Shown: one piece after another, positions 44,906 through 58,022 of the stretch
Position numbering within the stretch: the first letter of the stretch is position 1
Layout: each line of letters begins with the position of its first letter
From: Podocnemis expansa
Taxonomy: Eukaryota; Chordata; Testudines; Podocnemididae
DNA: 64,000 nucleotides
Direction: 5' to 3'
NCBI GenBank assembly: GCA_007922195.1
Contig: ML681989.1
Span: 50,467,893 to 50,531,892, forward strand
The notes under the pieces: generated by a model
Databases searched by the model: none
What the model saw: only the letters and a program-made list of their open reading frames with translations
What the model was told of the DNA's origin: nothing
Made by a program: the position numbers and the translations under genes

Positions 44906-46089
44906 GGCGCCAAAATGGGGACCGCACCATTGCACTGTGCTATGACATCACTCGTCTGTGCCAGCATCTGCTGAGCTTCAGGAGGGTGCCAGAAACACGA
45001 GCACTGTTCCTGTCCCCAAACCCTGAACTCATGCCTTAATCACTGGACCAGCCGTTCACTTGGGCATGTGCGCTACCCTACAGATTGAAACAGTAGAGCT
45101 CTGTGAAGCAACTGAAATACTGTAGGGTTTGCATAAAGCTAAAGGTTTGTTTGCTTGTTTGTTTTTGCAAATATCTTCTGCCTAAAGCATGAACGGTATT
45201 GTAACCAGAAGTGTTGATGCACATGTTCTTGCTGCTCCCTAATGGTGAGAGTGGAAAGGAAGCCATGAACCACGTGACGCTCTGAGCCAGTGGGCCTCAA
45301 AACTTTTTACCTCATGCCACCCTTTAACCCTGTACTGTTTGTCCTGGAATCCACAAGGGAATTGAATTGGGCACACTGTAACTTGTTGTTTGTTACGGGG
45401 AAGAGGTCCCAGCTCAACAGGAAAAGGAGAGTAGTTTGCCTATGTGCTTTGCAGTTGGGTTGAAGAAATAAAGTACGGTAATGCAAATCCCAGACATTCA
45501 AAAATCACAAGTCAGGCCCCTCTAAATCATGAGATGGATTGAAAAGCTATAAGACTTCAAAAAAAAAAAGTTATGTTTATTTATCTGATGGTTTTTGTGT
45601 CTTCCGAGTGCACTTGATTCATATTTTCAATCTTTTATCTGTAACTAAAAGGGCTAAGAAAGAAAGAATGAAAGAAAGAAACCAAATATTGTAAGACTTA
45701 CAAAAAAATTGCAAGAGTTGGCAACATGTACCAATGAACCCAGAATGTGCTGCCTGGGATGACAGGGTATGTCTTGAGGAGGAAAATTATAAAGTTTGTG
45801 GACACACAGACAAATCAACGTTGTTTAGCTTAAATTCATGTCCATATCTGTTCATATCTAGAAACAGCAAGAGCTATATATGTTGACAATATAACTGTAT
45901 TGTAGTAATCTTGTGCTTCTGTTTACTTATTTCCCTCCTAGAAAGGGATTAACTGTCTTGTGCTGTTTGACCACACAGGACCCACGACTGCCACAGTAGT
46001 ATTGATTCATTATTTATTCAACAGTCACTTGACTGTTACTAGATGATTTTAGCATGCAATATTCCCAGAGCTGGTGAGGAATTGAATAT
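44906..46089. other. No gene seen
   Basis: Unassigned. CAGTGGGCCTCAAAACTTTT at 45289 looks like a single hAT end without its partner. A GAAA-rich run lies at 45655-45680. Confidence 0.45.
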
Positions 46090-47110
46090 CATAATGTTTT
46101 TTGATGTTGTAGTGTGGCCGACCACTGCGGCAGGTGGAGTCGGCCTACTTGCCAGGCAGACATGCCCTTAATATCCACTGCCTTCCAGCCCCTCAGGCGG
46201 GGCGAGGCAGAATACTCTCCAGTTTATAGACTCCAGAGTCTTTGGCCTTCAACTTTTCGGGCAGGGTAAGGCACCATAAGCAAAAGAGTCTTCGGCCTTT
46301 CAATATCTTGGGCAGGGCCTCTCAGACAGGGCAAGGACGCACGGTCACAGCACCCAGAGGGTGATGGGGAGGGAGGGGAACGCAGGCCTGCCCACTCTGC
46401 TGTGTAACAGTCCAGGACCCTGACAGTGGTAGAACAGTGCCACTAACTCAGCGGGGCTCCTGCCAAATCACGCTGACCGAAAAACAGCTGGGCAACTACC
46501 CACTGTCCCTGGGCTACTTCCTCCCATCTCTCCTCCAGGTTACCAGGGTCCTGTAGTCCTCTTCCTCTTCCAGGTAAACAGCCAGTGGGAGCTTGGTCAA
46601 GCCTTTACTATCTACAGGTGGTAGGTCTGGTAGCCCCTCTGGTCCATCTGCCAGCAGTAATTCTTCCAAGTCACAGCGACCAGCTGCCATCGGACCCTCT
46701 AGGGCTCAGCAGAGGGCAACTCCTCCAGGTCACAGGCTCCCTCTGTGGTCTGTCCCCCAGCCTGGTTCTCCAGCTCCTCTGCAGAAGGCAACTCCTCTAA
46801 GTCCTCACCTTGAGGAAAATATAGGTCTGGGCCTGCCTCCTCGTTCTCCCAGGGTTCCTCTGTTACCGCAGGAGGGATCTCAGGTCTCTCTGCAGGCTGG
46901 AGCTCTGGTGGCCAGTCAGTCTGTCTCCTAAAAGGCTCCCCCTGTGAGTCCCTGGTCCTCCTTTTTATCCAGTTCCCCTTCCCCCGGCTCCGCCCTTGGG
47001 TTCTCAGGCTGGGTCCCATGCAGGAGGCTTCTCTGCCCAGCGGGGGGGGGACGGGGACAAGAGCTTTTTGGCGCCCTGTGCTGGGCGCTGCGGCATCTAC
47101 GGGCACAGTT
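46090..47110. repeat. GC-rich block, possible LTR or other retroelement piece
   Basis: Sharp change from AT-rich flank to GC-rich sequence. It starts near TGTAGTGTGGCCGACC and ends near CTACGGGCACA, which would fit TG..CA ends, but I find no clear duplication. A minus-strand frame (47106-46699) has the repeated peptide DLEELPSAE. No family recognised. Confidence 0.4.
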
Positions 47111-47539
47111 ACCTCTTTCTGCTATAGATGTAAAATTCAGTTTCTACAAACCCAAAAAATTCTGTGGAACAATTTTGATTTTGCAGAATTTTCTGTTAAA
47201 AAATCAAAACGAAATATTTCACTTCATATCAGGTTGGCCTAAATTTAAAATGGTCAGTTCAACATCAGTCTGTGTCTTCTTGGTCTTCCATGGTGTCTCA
47301 TGAAAGTTGTACTTCAGGAGCTTAATGCACTTATCCTCCCCTGTGGGCCAGTCTCCATAGCTGGATTACATATCCCAAGATGCACTGTGATGCTCCTGAT
47401 TAAAATCATCGATGTCACATAACAATAAAGTATTGGTCCAAACAGAAAAATAAGAGTGTAAGACACTCAAACTACAAATCCCATGTGTCACTGTGGCAGT
47501 TGACGGGACAGATTAACAGTTAATGAACCAATGAAGGGG

Positions 47540-49888
47540 GGATGCCATCGCAGATTTGATATTCATGATCAGTGAGGGCCTCATAGAGGAACCATTTGTA
47601 GCAGACAACCTTGGTTCAAGTGAACATGAACTAATTCACTTCAAACTAAATGGAAGGGTAAACAAGAATCTGTGACTAGGGTCTTTGACTTCAATAGGGC
47701 TAACTTAAAAAAATTAAATAAATTAGTTGGGGAAGCGGATTGGACTGGAGAACTCTCAGACATAAAGGTGGAGAAGGCTTGGAATTACTTCAAGTCAATG
47801 TTGCAGGAACTATCTGAAGCCTGCATCCCAAGGAAGGGGAAAACGTTCATAGGGAAGAGTTGTAGACCAAGCTGGATGAGTAAGCATCTCAGACAAGTGA
47901 TTAAGAGAAAGTAGAAAGCCTACAAAGAGTGGAAGATGAGGATGATTAGTAAGGAAAGATACCTCTTGTAGGTCAGAATATGTAGAGATAAAGTTAGAAA
48001 GGTCAAAAGCCAAGGAGAGTTGGACCATGCAAAGAGAATTAAAACCAGTACTAAAAGGTTACTTAGCCATGTAAATAAGAAGAAAAAGAAGGAAGAAATG
48101 GGACAGCTAAACACTGAGGATGGGATGGCATTTAAGGAGAATTTAAGCATGGCTGAATATCTAGACAAATATTTTGCCTCTGTTTTTAGTGACAGAAACA
48201 ATGAGTTTTGGGATAATAGTAGGGTAGCTATTGGTAATGAGGATATGAAGGTACAAACTGCCATTTCTGAGGTAGAAGCCAAACTCAAACTGCTTCATGG
48301 GACTAAATGGGGGGGGGGAGATCATCTTAATCCAAGAACTGGCACATGACATTGCCAACTCATTAGCAAGGATTTTTAATGAATCTAAACTCAGGGGTTG
48401 TACCACGTGACTGGAGAATTGCTAACATAGTTCCCATTTACAAGAAAGGGGCAAAAATGTAATCCGGGTAACTAAATGCTTTTTAGTTTGACCTTGGAAG
48501 CATGCAATGTCTTGGGAAAAAAAATTCTGAAAGTACTTAAGGATATCAAGGTTAACGGTAACTGGGATAAAATACAACATGGCTTTATAAAAGGTAGATC
48601 ATGCCAGACCAACCTGACCTCCTTTTCTGAGACGATAACAGATTTTTTGGACACAGGGTATGTGGTGGATCTAATTTACTTAGATTTCAGTACAACATTC
48701 GATACAGTTCCAATTAGGGAATTACTAGTTCACTTGGAAAAGATGGGGATTAATATGAAAATAGAAAGGTGGATAAGGAACTGGTTTAAGGGGAGACAAT
48801 AACGGATCATACTGCAAGGTGAACCGTGAAGCTAGGGGGAAGTTGCTAGTGGAGTTACTCAGGGATCAGTCTTTGGACCAATCTTATTTAACCTTTTTAT
48901 TACTGACCCTGGCACAAAAAGTATGAATGTGCTATTAAAGTTACACCAAATTAGGAGGTGTTGCCAATACAGAGAAGGATCAGGATATCACACAGGAAGA
49001 GCTGGATGACCTTGTAAACTGGAGTATTAGGAATAGGATGACATTTAGTAATGGAGAGTGCAAGGTCATGCATTTAGGGACTAATAACAGGAATTTTCCC
49101 TATAAGTTGGGGATGCATCAGTTGGAAATGACAGAGGAGGAGAAGGACCTCAGCATATTCGTTGATCAAAGGATGACTATGAGCTGCCAATGTGATGTGG
49201 CTGTGAAAAAAGTTAATGCAGTCCTTGGATGCATCAGAAGAGGTATTTCCAGTAGAGATAGAGGGGTGTTAGTATCTTTATACAAGGCGCTGGTGAGACC
49301 TCATCTAGAATATTGTGTTAAGTTCAGGTAGTCCAAGAAAGATGAATTGAAACTGGAACAGGTGTAAAAAAGGACTACAAAGATCATCCATAGAATGGAG
49401 AACCTGCCTTATGAAAAGAGACTTAAAGAGCATGGCTTGTTTAGCCTAAGCTAAAGAAGGTTGAGAGGAGATATGATTGCTTTCCATAAATACATCAGAG
49501 AGGTAAAAACCAGGGAGGGAGAGGAATTGTCTGAGTACAACACTAATATGGACATAAGAACAAATGGATACAAACTATCCATCAGGAAATTTAGACAAAC
49601 AGACTCTGGTTTCTAATCATCAGAGGAGTAAAGTTCTGCAATAGCCTTCCCAGAGGAACTGAGGGGACAAAAATCCTAGCTGGCTTCAAAACTGAGCTTG
49701 ATAATTTATGAATGGGATGGTATGATGGGGAAGTGTAGTTTGGCAATTGACCGATTTTTAACTACTGGTGGTAGATATGGCAGCGACCTGAGAAGGAATG
49801 TTAGATGGGGTGGGCTCTGAGTTGTTACAGAGAATTCTTTCTTGTGAGTCTGGCTGCTGAAACTTGCCCACATGCTTAGGGCTTAACT
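47540..49888 (+). mobile_element. CR1-type LINE, 5'-truncated (copy A of a second family)
   Basis: Begins in the endonuclease C-terminal region (DLIFMISEGLIEEPFVADN-type sequence near 47555), then linker, RT, C-terminal tail and 3' UTR. Related to the copy at 51985-56390. It ends where a hAT-type end (CAGTGGTTCTCAAAC at 49889) begins. Several stops and indels. Confidence 0.85.
47672..49331 (+). pseudogene. CR1-type RT and linker, broken frames
   Basis: Pieces in order: VFDFNRANLKKLNKLVGEAD (47680), linker with AKRIKTSTKRLLSHVNKKKK (48030), GFIKGRSCQTNLTSFSETI and LIYLDFSTTFDTVPI with the motif A region (48580-48720), WIRNWFKGRQ, then [55 protein letters not shown] (49050-49331). The motif C box falls in a broken stretch near 48910. 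No protein can be made. Confidence 0.87.
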
Positions 49889-50104
49889 CAGTGGTTCTCA
49901 AACTTTGCGATACCGCGACCCCCTCCAATGATAAATGAATTTGTGCAACTCCACCCCCTAAGTTGCTCGTGACCCCCCCNNNNNNNNNNAAAAAAAAAAA
50001 ATTACCTGCATTCTAGTGATGCAACACTCTGTGACATATCCTTCTGGCCAAAAGACCCTAGTCACTCAGACCCCAGCTGGGGTACTGTGACCCGTAATCA
50101 AAAG
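49889..50104. mobile_element. hAT-like fragment across a 10-N gap
   Basis: Left end CAGTGGTTCTCAAACTTTG is typical of hAT elements. No right end is found; N at 49980-49989 and an A run follow. Confidence 0.6.
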
Positions 50105-51984
50105 TGTGTATCAAGATGTTGTCATGGTGGCCTATTAAGTTATAGCAGCCACCAAGAAAGGGATTTCTGGAGGCCCAGTTCAGTTTGAGTTATTTGACCA
50201 CTCTTTTGGGACCTTGCATAACTTAAGTTGCTGGTTTGACCATTCTGGCCTCAGCAGCCTGACATCTTCCAGTTGGCAAAGCCAAATAGGAATATTGAGT
50301 AACCTTGCAGTGTCTGTTTCTGAGTACCATGGCACACAAGATGAAACATGTAACATAGATGCTTTTAGCTGCACATAGATGATAATAAGAATAACAAATT
50401 AGCCTTGAATATCTGGGGACACATTGTTCCATGGCCAAGGAGCATATTTTATTTACCTCCCTTCCTGCTACCTAATGTTTTCACTGTCCCAATACTATAA
50501 TAAAATATAATTAAAAATAAATCCCAAATATAAATAACATAATATATATATAAATTCACTACTCAAAGGGGTACACTCCAATGCCTAATTTCACAATAGG
50601 TGCTACCACTCAAACCAAAGAAATCTTCTAAAGTCATTCTTGTATACAGCCTTCTAAGTAATTACAAAGCATTGTAACTAATTTTAGGCTTTGTATTTAA
50701 TTAGTATATTTATAAAACACCTTGTACATTTAAATCTTAATCTGCAAATCAGATGTACCATGTCTTACTAGTTTCTACACTAATCACTAAGCATCCAGTA
50801 TCAACAGCAGCCACAATTTGAGCAAGTGTTTAAGAAATGAATGAATAAATTTCCCACAATCCCCTTTGTAATGTACCCATTTTTTTCATATACGTAATTA
50901 ACACTTCATGAATAAATGCCTCTTGGCTTATAGTGTCATGCTTCTTTATTTCTGCACTTCGCATGGTCACATTCTAAAGTAATCTGAAACCTCAGCAACG
51001 CAGCTTCCTTATATTTATCATTCTTCATAACTTCCTCCTGGTTCATGCAAATAAAGACCTGGAAAGTGTTACCTGAAATTCTGGGGATTGGCACAGACAA
51101 TGGTTTGTTCTTAGGGATGCCATTGGCCTTTTATGTGCTTTCAAAAGCACTTAGGCATTCTTCAGTACAGTTGTAGCCTTTAAAACATCAACAAAGCTTG
51201 TCTCAGCTGGGGAATGCCTTTCTGCTGCTCCCCAGCATTTTCAATGTCTCCATTTGCATCCTCTCCCTTCTGCTTTGATCACCTCCATTTGATCACTGGT
51301 GAGCCCATTCCTTTGCCTCTTTGATGGCTTTCTTCTCTTGCATCCTGAGCTCTGATATCTACATGTGATGCTCATCTCTGAGAATCTCTAATTTGGTCAG
51401 CCCTACCTGTGTGGTGTGGCCATCTCCTGTGGAAGTATAGTCTAGCTGGTTTCCCATCCCTGTTCCATTTGCTTCCTTGTGCTTGAAATATTTAGTAAAT
51501 GAGGTTTTTTAGATTCTCTGATTTCCCTGTGTGTGGTAGACTATATTTCAGACACAAGTTCACAAGCTGCTATTTGCTTAAGGATGCCAAATGGTTTATT
51601 TTTGCCTTTCCTTGTTCTTTCCCTTAACTCAAAATAAAAGAAAATAACAAACCATAGGCTTATGCTTCACGCACACACGCTCTATCCACTAGGTTCTCTT
51701 TTTGCAAGTAAATTGCAGTTTGCTGATATTAGGGTACATCTCCTGTAACAAATATTTCACAGGCTTAGAGCCCTGACCTCTGCAGCAAATCTACAGATAG
51801 CCAGAGTTGCAAGGAAAGGGGTGACAGGATCCCAGACACATCACAAATGGCCACTCCTGAAGACATAAATGTGATTATGGTAGATTTGTTTGAAGGACAA
51901 GTGCTGCTAATAATGATAGGCCTCAGAGTTTCCTGGGTGTGATTTGCTCACAGATTTCTTCATCAAATAGTCATCAGACCAAGA
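50105..51984. other. No gene seen; faint helical coding remnant at 51.2-51.4 kb
   Basis: AT-rich. On the minus strand, 51230-51420 reads KLEILRDEHHM, a stop, then ISELRMQEKKAIKEAKEWAH, like a decayed charged coiled coil. I do not recognise it. Confidence 0.35.
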
Positions 51985-52089
51985 AGATGAGATGCCATGT
52001 CAGATCTGGTATTGATGAGCAGGGAAGAAATCATAGACGAATTGGTTGTAGAGACCAACCTTGGTCAGAGCAATTATCAGCTGATTCAG

Positions 52090-53470
52090 TTTAAATTAAA
52101 GGAAAGGATCCTTGATTTCAAAAGGCAAGCTTACTAAAATAAGGGAATTAATTGGGGAAGTAGACTGCACAGAAGAACTCAAGGATCTGAAAGTGCAAGG
52201 GGCTTGGTCACTTTGTCAGAGTTGCAGAAACCATCTTTAGGCAAGGGGGAAGAATTCATAGGGAGTGGTTCCAGACTAAGCTGTATGAGCAAACATTAAA
52301 TAGGTTTTTTAAAAAGAGAGCAGAATTCTGGCAAGGAAAGCTACCTCTTCAAGGGCAGAAAATGTAGGAGGAAGGTGAGAACTATGAAAACCCAAGCAAA
52401 GCAAATTAAAACCAATAATAAAAAGTTCCGTAGATATATTAATAGAAAGAAAACAAGGGAAAAAAGTGGAATTGCTAAACACTGAGGATGGAATGGAGAT
52501 GAAAGATAATCTAACCATAGCCCAACACCTAAACAAGTATTTTGCCTCAGTGTTTAATAAAAATAATGAGAAGCTTGGGTATAGTTGCAGGGTGGTTAAT
52601 GGAAATGAGGATGTGCAAGTCCAACTCAAATGTCTAAATGAGACTAAATCAAAGGACCTGGATAATCTCCATCCAAGAATATTAAAGGAACTGGAACACG
52701 AAAGTTAATTGCAAACTCAATAGCAAGGTTTTATAATTAAATGCAAACTCAATAGTAAGGATTTTTAATTAATTTGTTTACTTGATAAGTGGTTAAGGTA
52801 ATACCCATTTTTAAGAAAAAGTAAAATGTGAAAAACCACAGGCCTGTTAGTTTAACCTCAGTGTATGGTCTTAAAAATCTTTTGAAAGAGAAAGAACTTA
52901 GACATTGAGGTAAACAGTAATTGGGATAAAATACTACATGGTTTTACAAAAGAGAGATTATGCCAGCTCAGCCTGATCTACTTTGAGAGAGAACTGACTT
53001 TGACAAAGGAAAAGCAGTAGATCTAATTTATCTGGATTTCATTAAGACATCTGATAGTTTTGCATGAAAAATAATTAGTTGAATTAGGAAAGATGGGGAT
53101 TAATATGCAAATTGAAATGTGGATAAGGAACTGATTAAAGGGGAGGCCACAGTGGGCCATACTGAAGGGTGAATTGTCAGGTTGGAGGGAGGTGATTAGT
53201 GGAGCTCTTCAGCAACAGATCTTGGGACCAGTCTTAAAATTTTTATTAATGACCTTGTCATAGAAAGCAGAATATGTTGTTAAAAGTTGCAGATCCCATA
53301 AAGTGGGAGATATTGCAAGTATGGAGGAGGGCCAAACTAATAAGATTTGGATGGCTTTGAAAACTGGGAGTAATAGAAATTGGATGAAATTTTATACTGC
53401 AAAGTGCAAGACGATGCACATAAGCAATCTTTTCTCAAAACTGGAAACATCAGTTGGAAGTGACAGTAGG
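52090..53470 (+). pseudogene. CR1-type linker and RT, heavily broken
   Basis: Readable pieces: LLNTEDGMEMKDNLTIAQHL and NKYFASVFNK (52470-52560), LDNLHPRILKELEHE (52660-52700, the DNLHPR box), VDLIYLDFIKTS-like (53015-53050), and IKIFINDLVIES-like near 53240. Many stops and frame changes; older than copy A. Confidence 0.8.
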
Positions 53471-53482
53471 AAGAGCTAGGTA

Positions 53483-55384
53483 CAATGCTGTCGCTAGGTG
53501 GGTGCGGGGCCCTGGACGAATCACCCTCTGCAGGGCCCCCACTCACCCTCCCTGGGCACTGGGGACAAGGCCAGCTGGCCGGCCCAGGGGAGGGGCAGGC
53601 CCCTGCGCTGGTGGTCCCATGCCAGGGACTGGGCAAGCCAGCCAAAAGTGGTAGAACAGCAGTGCAGGATCTGGTTTCTCAGCCACCCTTAAGCCAGTGG
53701 TTGTCAAACTTTTTCCCTCTGGACCTAGCTCCAGACCCCTGTGCTGTGCAGCAACCCTCCACTGAGGGGGGGGGGGAAAAAAAAGTGGCCACTGCCAGGA
53801 AACTGAACAGTGGCTGTGGGTTGTTGCAATCCCTCATGGCTTCTATTGCATCTCTGAAATCTACACATCTAATTTGAGATCACCTACATGGAACATGCAC
53901 AGGGTGATCCCACATGCCATGCTCCTGTCTCAAATCAGGAGATATGTGAAGTCTCTAAAATTGCATGTAGTAGCCTGGAGTGTGTGTATGGGAGCTCCTT
54001 GCTAATGGCGAGGGTGGGGACTGGGTGGAGAAATGAGATGGAAGTGCTGAGACAGACGAAGGAGAAGAGGGCCAATGCCAGGCTGGAAAGAGAGGTCCTG
54101 GAAGATCCCATCTGCTGTTGAGCCTGTCCAAGTCCCTCCAGGTCCTGCTCCATTCTCCATTGCCAAATCCCACAAACTGAAGCAGGCCCTCTTGGTTAGG
54201 GTTACCAGATACCAGAGCCTGGAAAGGAGGACAGGGAAGTACAAAGGAAGACGTTGGAGGACAGATGGAGAAAATGTAGTTTAATGTAATATTCTTTTTT
54301 CTAGGGGGCCCTGGAATGCTTCCCCCTAAAAATAGGATGTTCTGGGGCATTCCAGAATACTTTACCCCCTGTAAGTAAAAAGGCAGACAAAATCCTGTCG
54401 TCTTAAAATGCCTGCTGGGCAGAGTACCTGAAAGTAAAAAGGAGGATATGTCCTCCGTTTGCCTGACATCTGGTAGCCCTGCTCTGGGTTCTACTTTCAC
54501 CTCTGCTCTTCATCTGCTCCCTGAGTCTGCATGAGTTTCTATGAACACACAATTGTCCACAACATTGTGACTGAAGGGGTACTAGCCCTCTCTGCTTGGT
54601 CTGGTGACACCTCTCACTGTTGGTGTGCACAAGACAGCGACACAGTGGGGCTAACCACCCCCCTTCAGATTAAGACCTTGTTATAACTTCTCCTTCCAGC
54701 AGGTCCATCCCTGAGTTGGATTTTATTCTGTTACTTAGGCTTTCTAAAGGGGAAAGGAAAAAAAAATACTTTCTAACACAGGCTCCTACTAGAACAGTTT
54801 GCTTTTCTCTTCTCTCTTTTTCATTATCAGTCAAAAATTCTCTGAAAAGTTTTTATTAAAATCTACGAGTTATAACTCTTGTTGAAAGCAAGGGAATTCT
54901 CAACCCACGGAAAAAAGAGGCAAGTCCTAATTTGCAAAAATAACTGCAGTCCCCATATCTCAGACATGGTGTAACAAGGTTGGTGGTCAGTTTTTTTTTT
55001 CTTTTCTTTTCTTCATTGGGTCTATTGATTAAAAAAAACACACAGGTTGCTTACCAGTGACATCAGTCCTTCTCATATGAATGAGAGAAGCCCAAAGAGA
55101 CACTGACTCAGAGAGGAGGCATAGAAGTTGTTTGAACAAAAATTAGCACCTATTGTTAGTCCTAATGACTCATCTTTGTTGCAACCCTGATCTACTGCCT
55201 TAAGCAACTTTCACCCCACTCCTCTGGCCTCACAGTAGAACCGGCCCTGTGAACTGGGCTGTTGCTTTTGGCCAGCTCACCCAGTCCCTGGCATGGGGGG
55301 GGTAGCAGTGTAGCACTGCAGAGCCCCCCAAAGCACAAGGCCCTGGGCGGCTGCCCCTCTTGCCCTACCCTAAGGACAGCCCTG
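53483..55384 (+). mobile_element. hAT-like element, 1.6-kb family, copy 1 (with nested element)
   Basis: Flanked by GCTAGGTA (53475-53482) and GCTACGTA (55385-55392), 7 of 8. Left end CAATGCTGTCGCTAGGTGGG; right end inverse of CAGGGCTGTCCTTAGGGTAG. Sequence matches 56412-58022 in reverse. It carries a 285-bp hAT at 54197-54481. Minus that and its duplication it is 1609 bp. No transposase domain seen. Confidence 0.88.
54197..54481. mobile_element. hAT-like element (285 bp) nested in copy 1
   Basis: Ends TAGGGTTACCAGAT and inverse ATCTGGTAGCCCTG; flanks CTCTTGGT (54189-54196) and CTCTGGGT (54482-54489), 7 of 8. The empty site is preserved in copy 2 (57270 region), where CTCTGGGT appears once in complement. 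Confidence 0.92.
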
Positions 55385-55392
55385 GCTACGTA

Positions 55393-56400
55393 TAGTGGTA
55401 CCATGGGATAAGTACCAACCACAACTGTTGTGGGGCCTCAAATGCAGTTGTGCAACACATTAGGCAAGGTATTTTCAGTTCAGACAGGAAAATGATAGTA
55501 CCATTATATAAGGCACTGGTTAGGCCCTATTTGGGAATCCTGTGTGAGAACTCTGATTTCCCATGCACAAGAAAGATCAATTCAAACTAGAAGAGGTGCA
55601 GAGAAGCGCTGTTTGGATGCTCAGAAGAATGGAAAAACCTGTCCCTTGATGAGTGAATATTCAAAGCTTGGCTTGTTTAGCCTAATCAAAAGAAGGCTGA
55701 GGGGCAATATGATTGCTCTCTATCAGGGCAATAAATCCAAGGAGTGAGATGATGTAAATGCCAATGTTGTCACAAGCACAATGGATATAAACTGGCCATC
55801 AATAAGTTTAGACTTGAAATTAGATGTTTTGTAACCATCAACGGAGTGAATTTCTTGGAACAGTCTCTGGGGGGGCCACAAAAAAACTGTCTGCAAGACT
55901 GAGCTCGATAAATTTATGGAGAGGTCAGTATGGTGAGACTCTCTACGATCACATGGAGCTGATCTGCAATTGCTAGAAGTAAATGTCTTTAGTGACCACT
56001 GATATGATGCTAGCTGGGAAGGGCACTGAGTTACCCCAGAGAATTCTTCCCCAAAGTGTCTGGCTACTGGGTCTTTCTCATGTGCTCAGAGTCTAACCAA
56101 TCAACATATTTGGGCTTTGGAATGAATTTTCCCTGGGTCGGGTTGGTAGAGGCCCTGGGAATCTTTTGCCTTTCTCTGTAGCATGGGGCATGGTTCACCT
56201 ACAAATTTAAACTGGTATAAATGGTGGATTCTCTGAAACTTTACATCTTGAAGCAATTCTTTGAGGACTTCAGAAACTCAGCCAGAGGCTTTTGGACAGT
56301 GTGTGTGCGGGGGTGAGATTCTGTGGCCTGCAAAGTGCAGGAGATCACTAGATGATCACAATGGTCCTTTTGGCCGTAAAGTCTGCGTAGACTCCCGCAG
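55393..56400 (+). pseudogene. CR1-type RT C-terminus and 3' UTR
   Basis: MIVPLYKALVRPYLG-type frame near 55490-55545, then the KRRLRGNMIALYQ tail near 55690, then a non-coding 3' UTR. It is the continuation of copy B after the hAT insertion. Confidence 0.8.
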
Positions 56401-56411
56401 ATATCTGCGGA

Positions 56412-58022
56412 CAGGTCCATCCCTTGAGTAGGGTGAGAGGGGCAGCTGCCCGGAGCCCCGCAGGGGCTGCACCGTCCCCCCGCCATGCCAGGGACTGGGC
56501 GAGCTGGCCAAAAGTGACAGCCCTGTTCACAGGGCCGGCTTGCATAAGGCAGCCTGTTGTAACACAGTAGGTTGGGGTTGCAACAAAGGTGAGTCATTAG
56601 GACTAACAGTGAGGTGCTAATTGTTGTTCAAACAACCTCTATGCCTCCTCTCTGAGTCAGTATCTCTTCGGGCTTCTCTTTCATACGAAAAGGACTGAGC
56701 TCACCGGCAAGCAACCCTTGTGGTTTTTATTTTTGGGGTTTTTTTTAATCAATAGACCCAATGAAGAAAAGAAAAAACTGACCACCACTTTATTCTACCA
56801 TTTCTGGGATATGGGGATTGCAGTTATTTTTGCAAATTAGGACTTGCTCTTTTTTCAGTGGGTTGAGAATTCCCTTGCTTGCCACAAAAGTTTTAACTTG
56901 TAGATTTTAATAAAAACTCTTTTCAGAGATTTTTTTTTACTGATAATTAAAAAGAGAAGAGAAAAGCAAACTGTTCTAGTAGGATCCTGTGTTAGAAAGT
57001 ATGGTATTTTTTTCTTTAGAAGTAAGTAACAGAATAAAATCCAACTCAGGGATGGATCTGCTGGAAGGAGAAGTTATAACAAGGTCTTAATCTGAAGGGG
57101 GGTGGTTAGCCCCATTATGTTGCTGTCTTGGGCACACTGACAGCGAGAGGTGTCACCAGACCAAGCAGAGAGGGCTAGCACCCTTTCAGTCACAATATTG
57201 TGGACCATTGTGTGTTCATGGAAACTCATGCAGACTCAGGGAGCAGACAAAGAGCAGAGGTGAAAGTGAAACCCAGAGGGGCTGCTTCACTTCCTGGGAT
57301 TTGGCAATGGAGAAGAGAGCAGGACCTGCAGGGACTTGGACAGGCTCAGCAGTAGACAGGATCTTCCAGGACCTTTCTTTCCAGCCTGGCATTGGCTCTC
57401 TTCCCCTTCCTCTGTCTCAGCACTTCCATCTCATTTCTCCACCCAGTCACTTCCCCTCAGCCCCCATTTGCAAGGAGCTCCCACACACACACTCCAGGCT
57501 ACTACATGCAATTTTAGAGACTTCACATATCTCCTGATTTGAGACAGGAGCATGGCATGTGGGATCACCCTGTGCATGTTCCATGTAGGTGATCTCAAAT
57601 TAGATGTGTAGACTTCAGAGATGCACTAGAAGCCTCCAGAGAAAAGGTGAAAGCCCTGAGGGATTGCCATGCCCCCCCCCCCCAATGACTCTACTCCTCC
57701 ACACCCATTGTCACTATTCAGTTTCATGGCAGCAGCTGCTTTTTTTCAGTGGAGGATTGCCATACGGCAGAGGAGTCCGGAGCTAGGTCCAGAGGAAAAA
57801 AGTTTGACAGCCACTGGCTTAAGGGTGGCTGAGAAACCAGACCCTGCACTCCTGTTCTACCACTTTTGGCTGGCTTGCCTGGTCCCTGGCATGGGGTGGC
57901 CGGTGCAGGGGCCTGCCCCTCCCCTTGACTGGCCGGCCCTGCCCTCCAGTGCGTGGCATGGTGAGTGGGGGCCCCAGAGGGTGATTTGTCCAAGGTCCCG
58001 CACCCACCTAGGGATGGCCCTG
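56412..58022 (-). mobile_element. hAT-like element, 1.6-kb family, copy 2 (inverted)
   Basis: 1611 bp. Left end CAGGTCCATCCCTTGAGTAG, right end inverse CACCTAGGGATGGCCCTG. Flanks TCTGCGGA (56404-56411) and TCCGCAGA (58023-58030) match at 6 of 8 and are also inverse to each other. Lacks the nested element of copy 1. Confidence 0.85.

Larger units (their letters stand above)
51985..56403 (+). mobile_element. CR1-type LINE (copy B), split by a hAT element
   Basis: Starts with DAMSDLVLMSREEIIDELVV-type sequence, includes linker and RT pieces, is cut at 53482 by the 1.9-kb hAT block and resumes at 55385 with the RT C-terminal region (ALVRPYLGILC near 55520). The 3' end has the motif GTGAGATTCTGTGGCCTGCA, then AGATGATCACAATGGTCC (56310-56380), typical of CR1 tails. 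It aligns with copy A through the break. Confidence 0.87.

Noticed and set aside
46090..47110. Definite solo LTR
   Set aside because: TG..CA ends can be proposed, but no target duplication was found, so it is listed only as an unclassified repeat.
47360..47500. Two words like the ZNF143 site (ACATATCCCAAGATGCACTG, CTACAAATCCCATGTGTCAC)
   Set aside because: They do resemble ACTACAATTCCCAGAATGC, but both are degenerate and there is no promoter or gene beside them.
53483..58022. Large inverted segmental duplication
   Set aside because: The similarity stops exactly at hAT-type ends with separate target duplications, so two insertions of one element explain it better.
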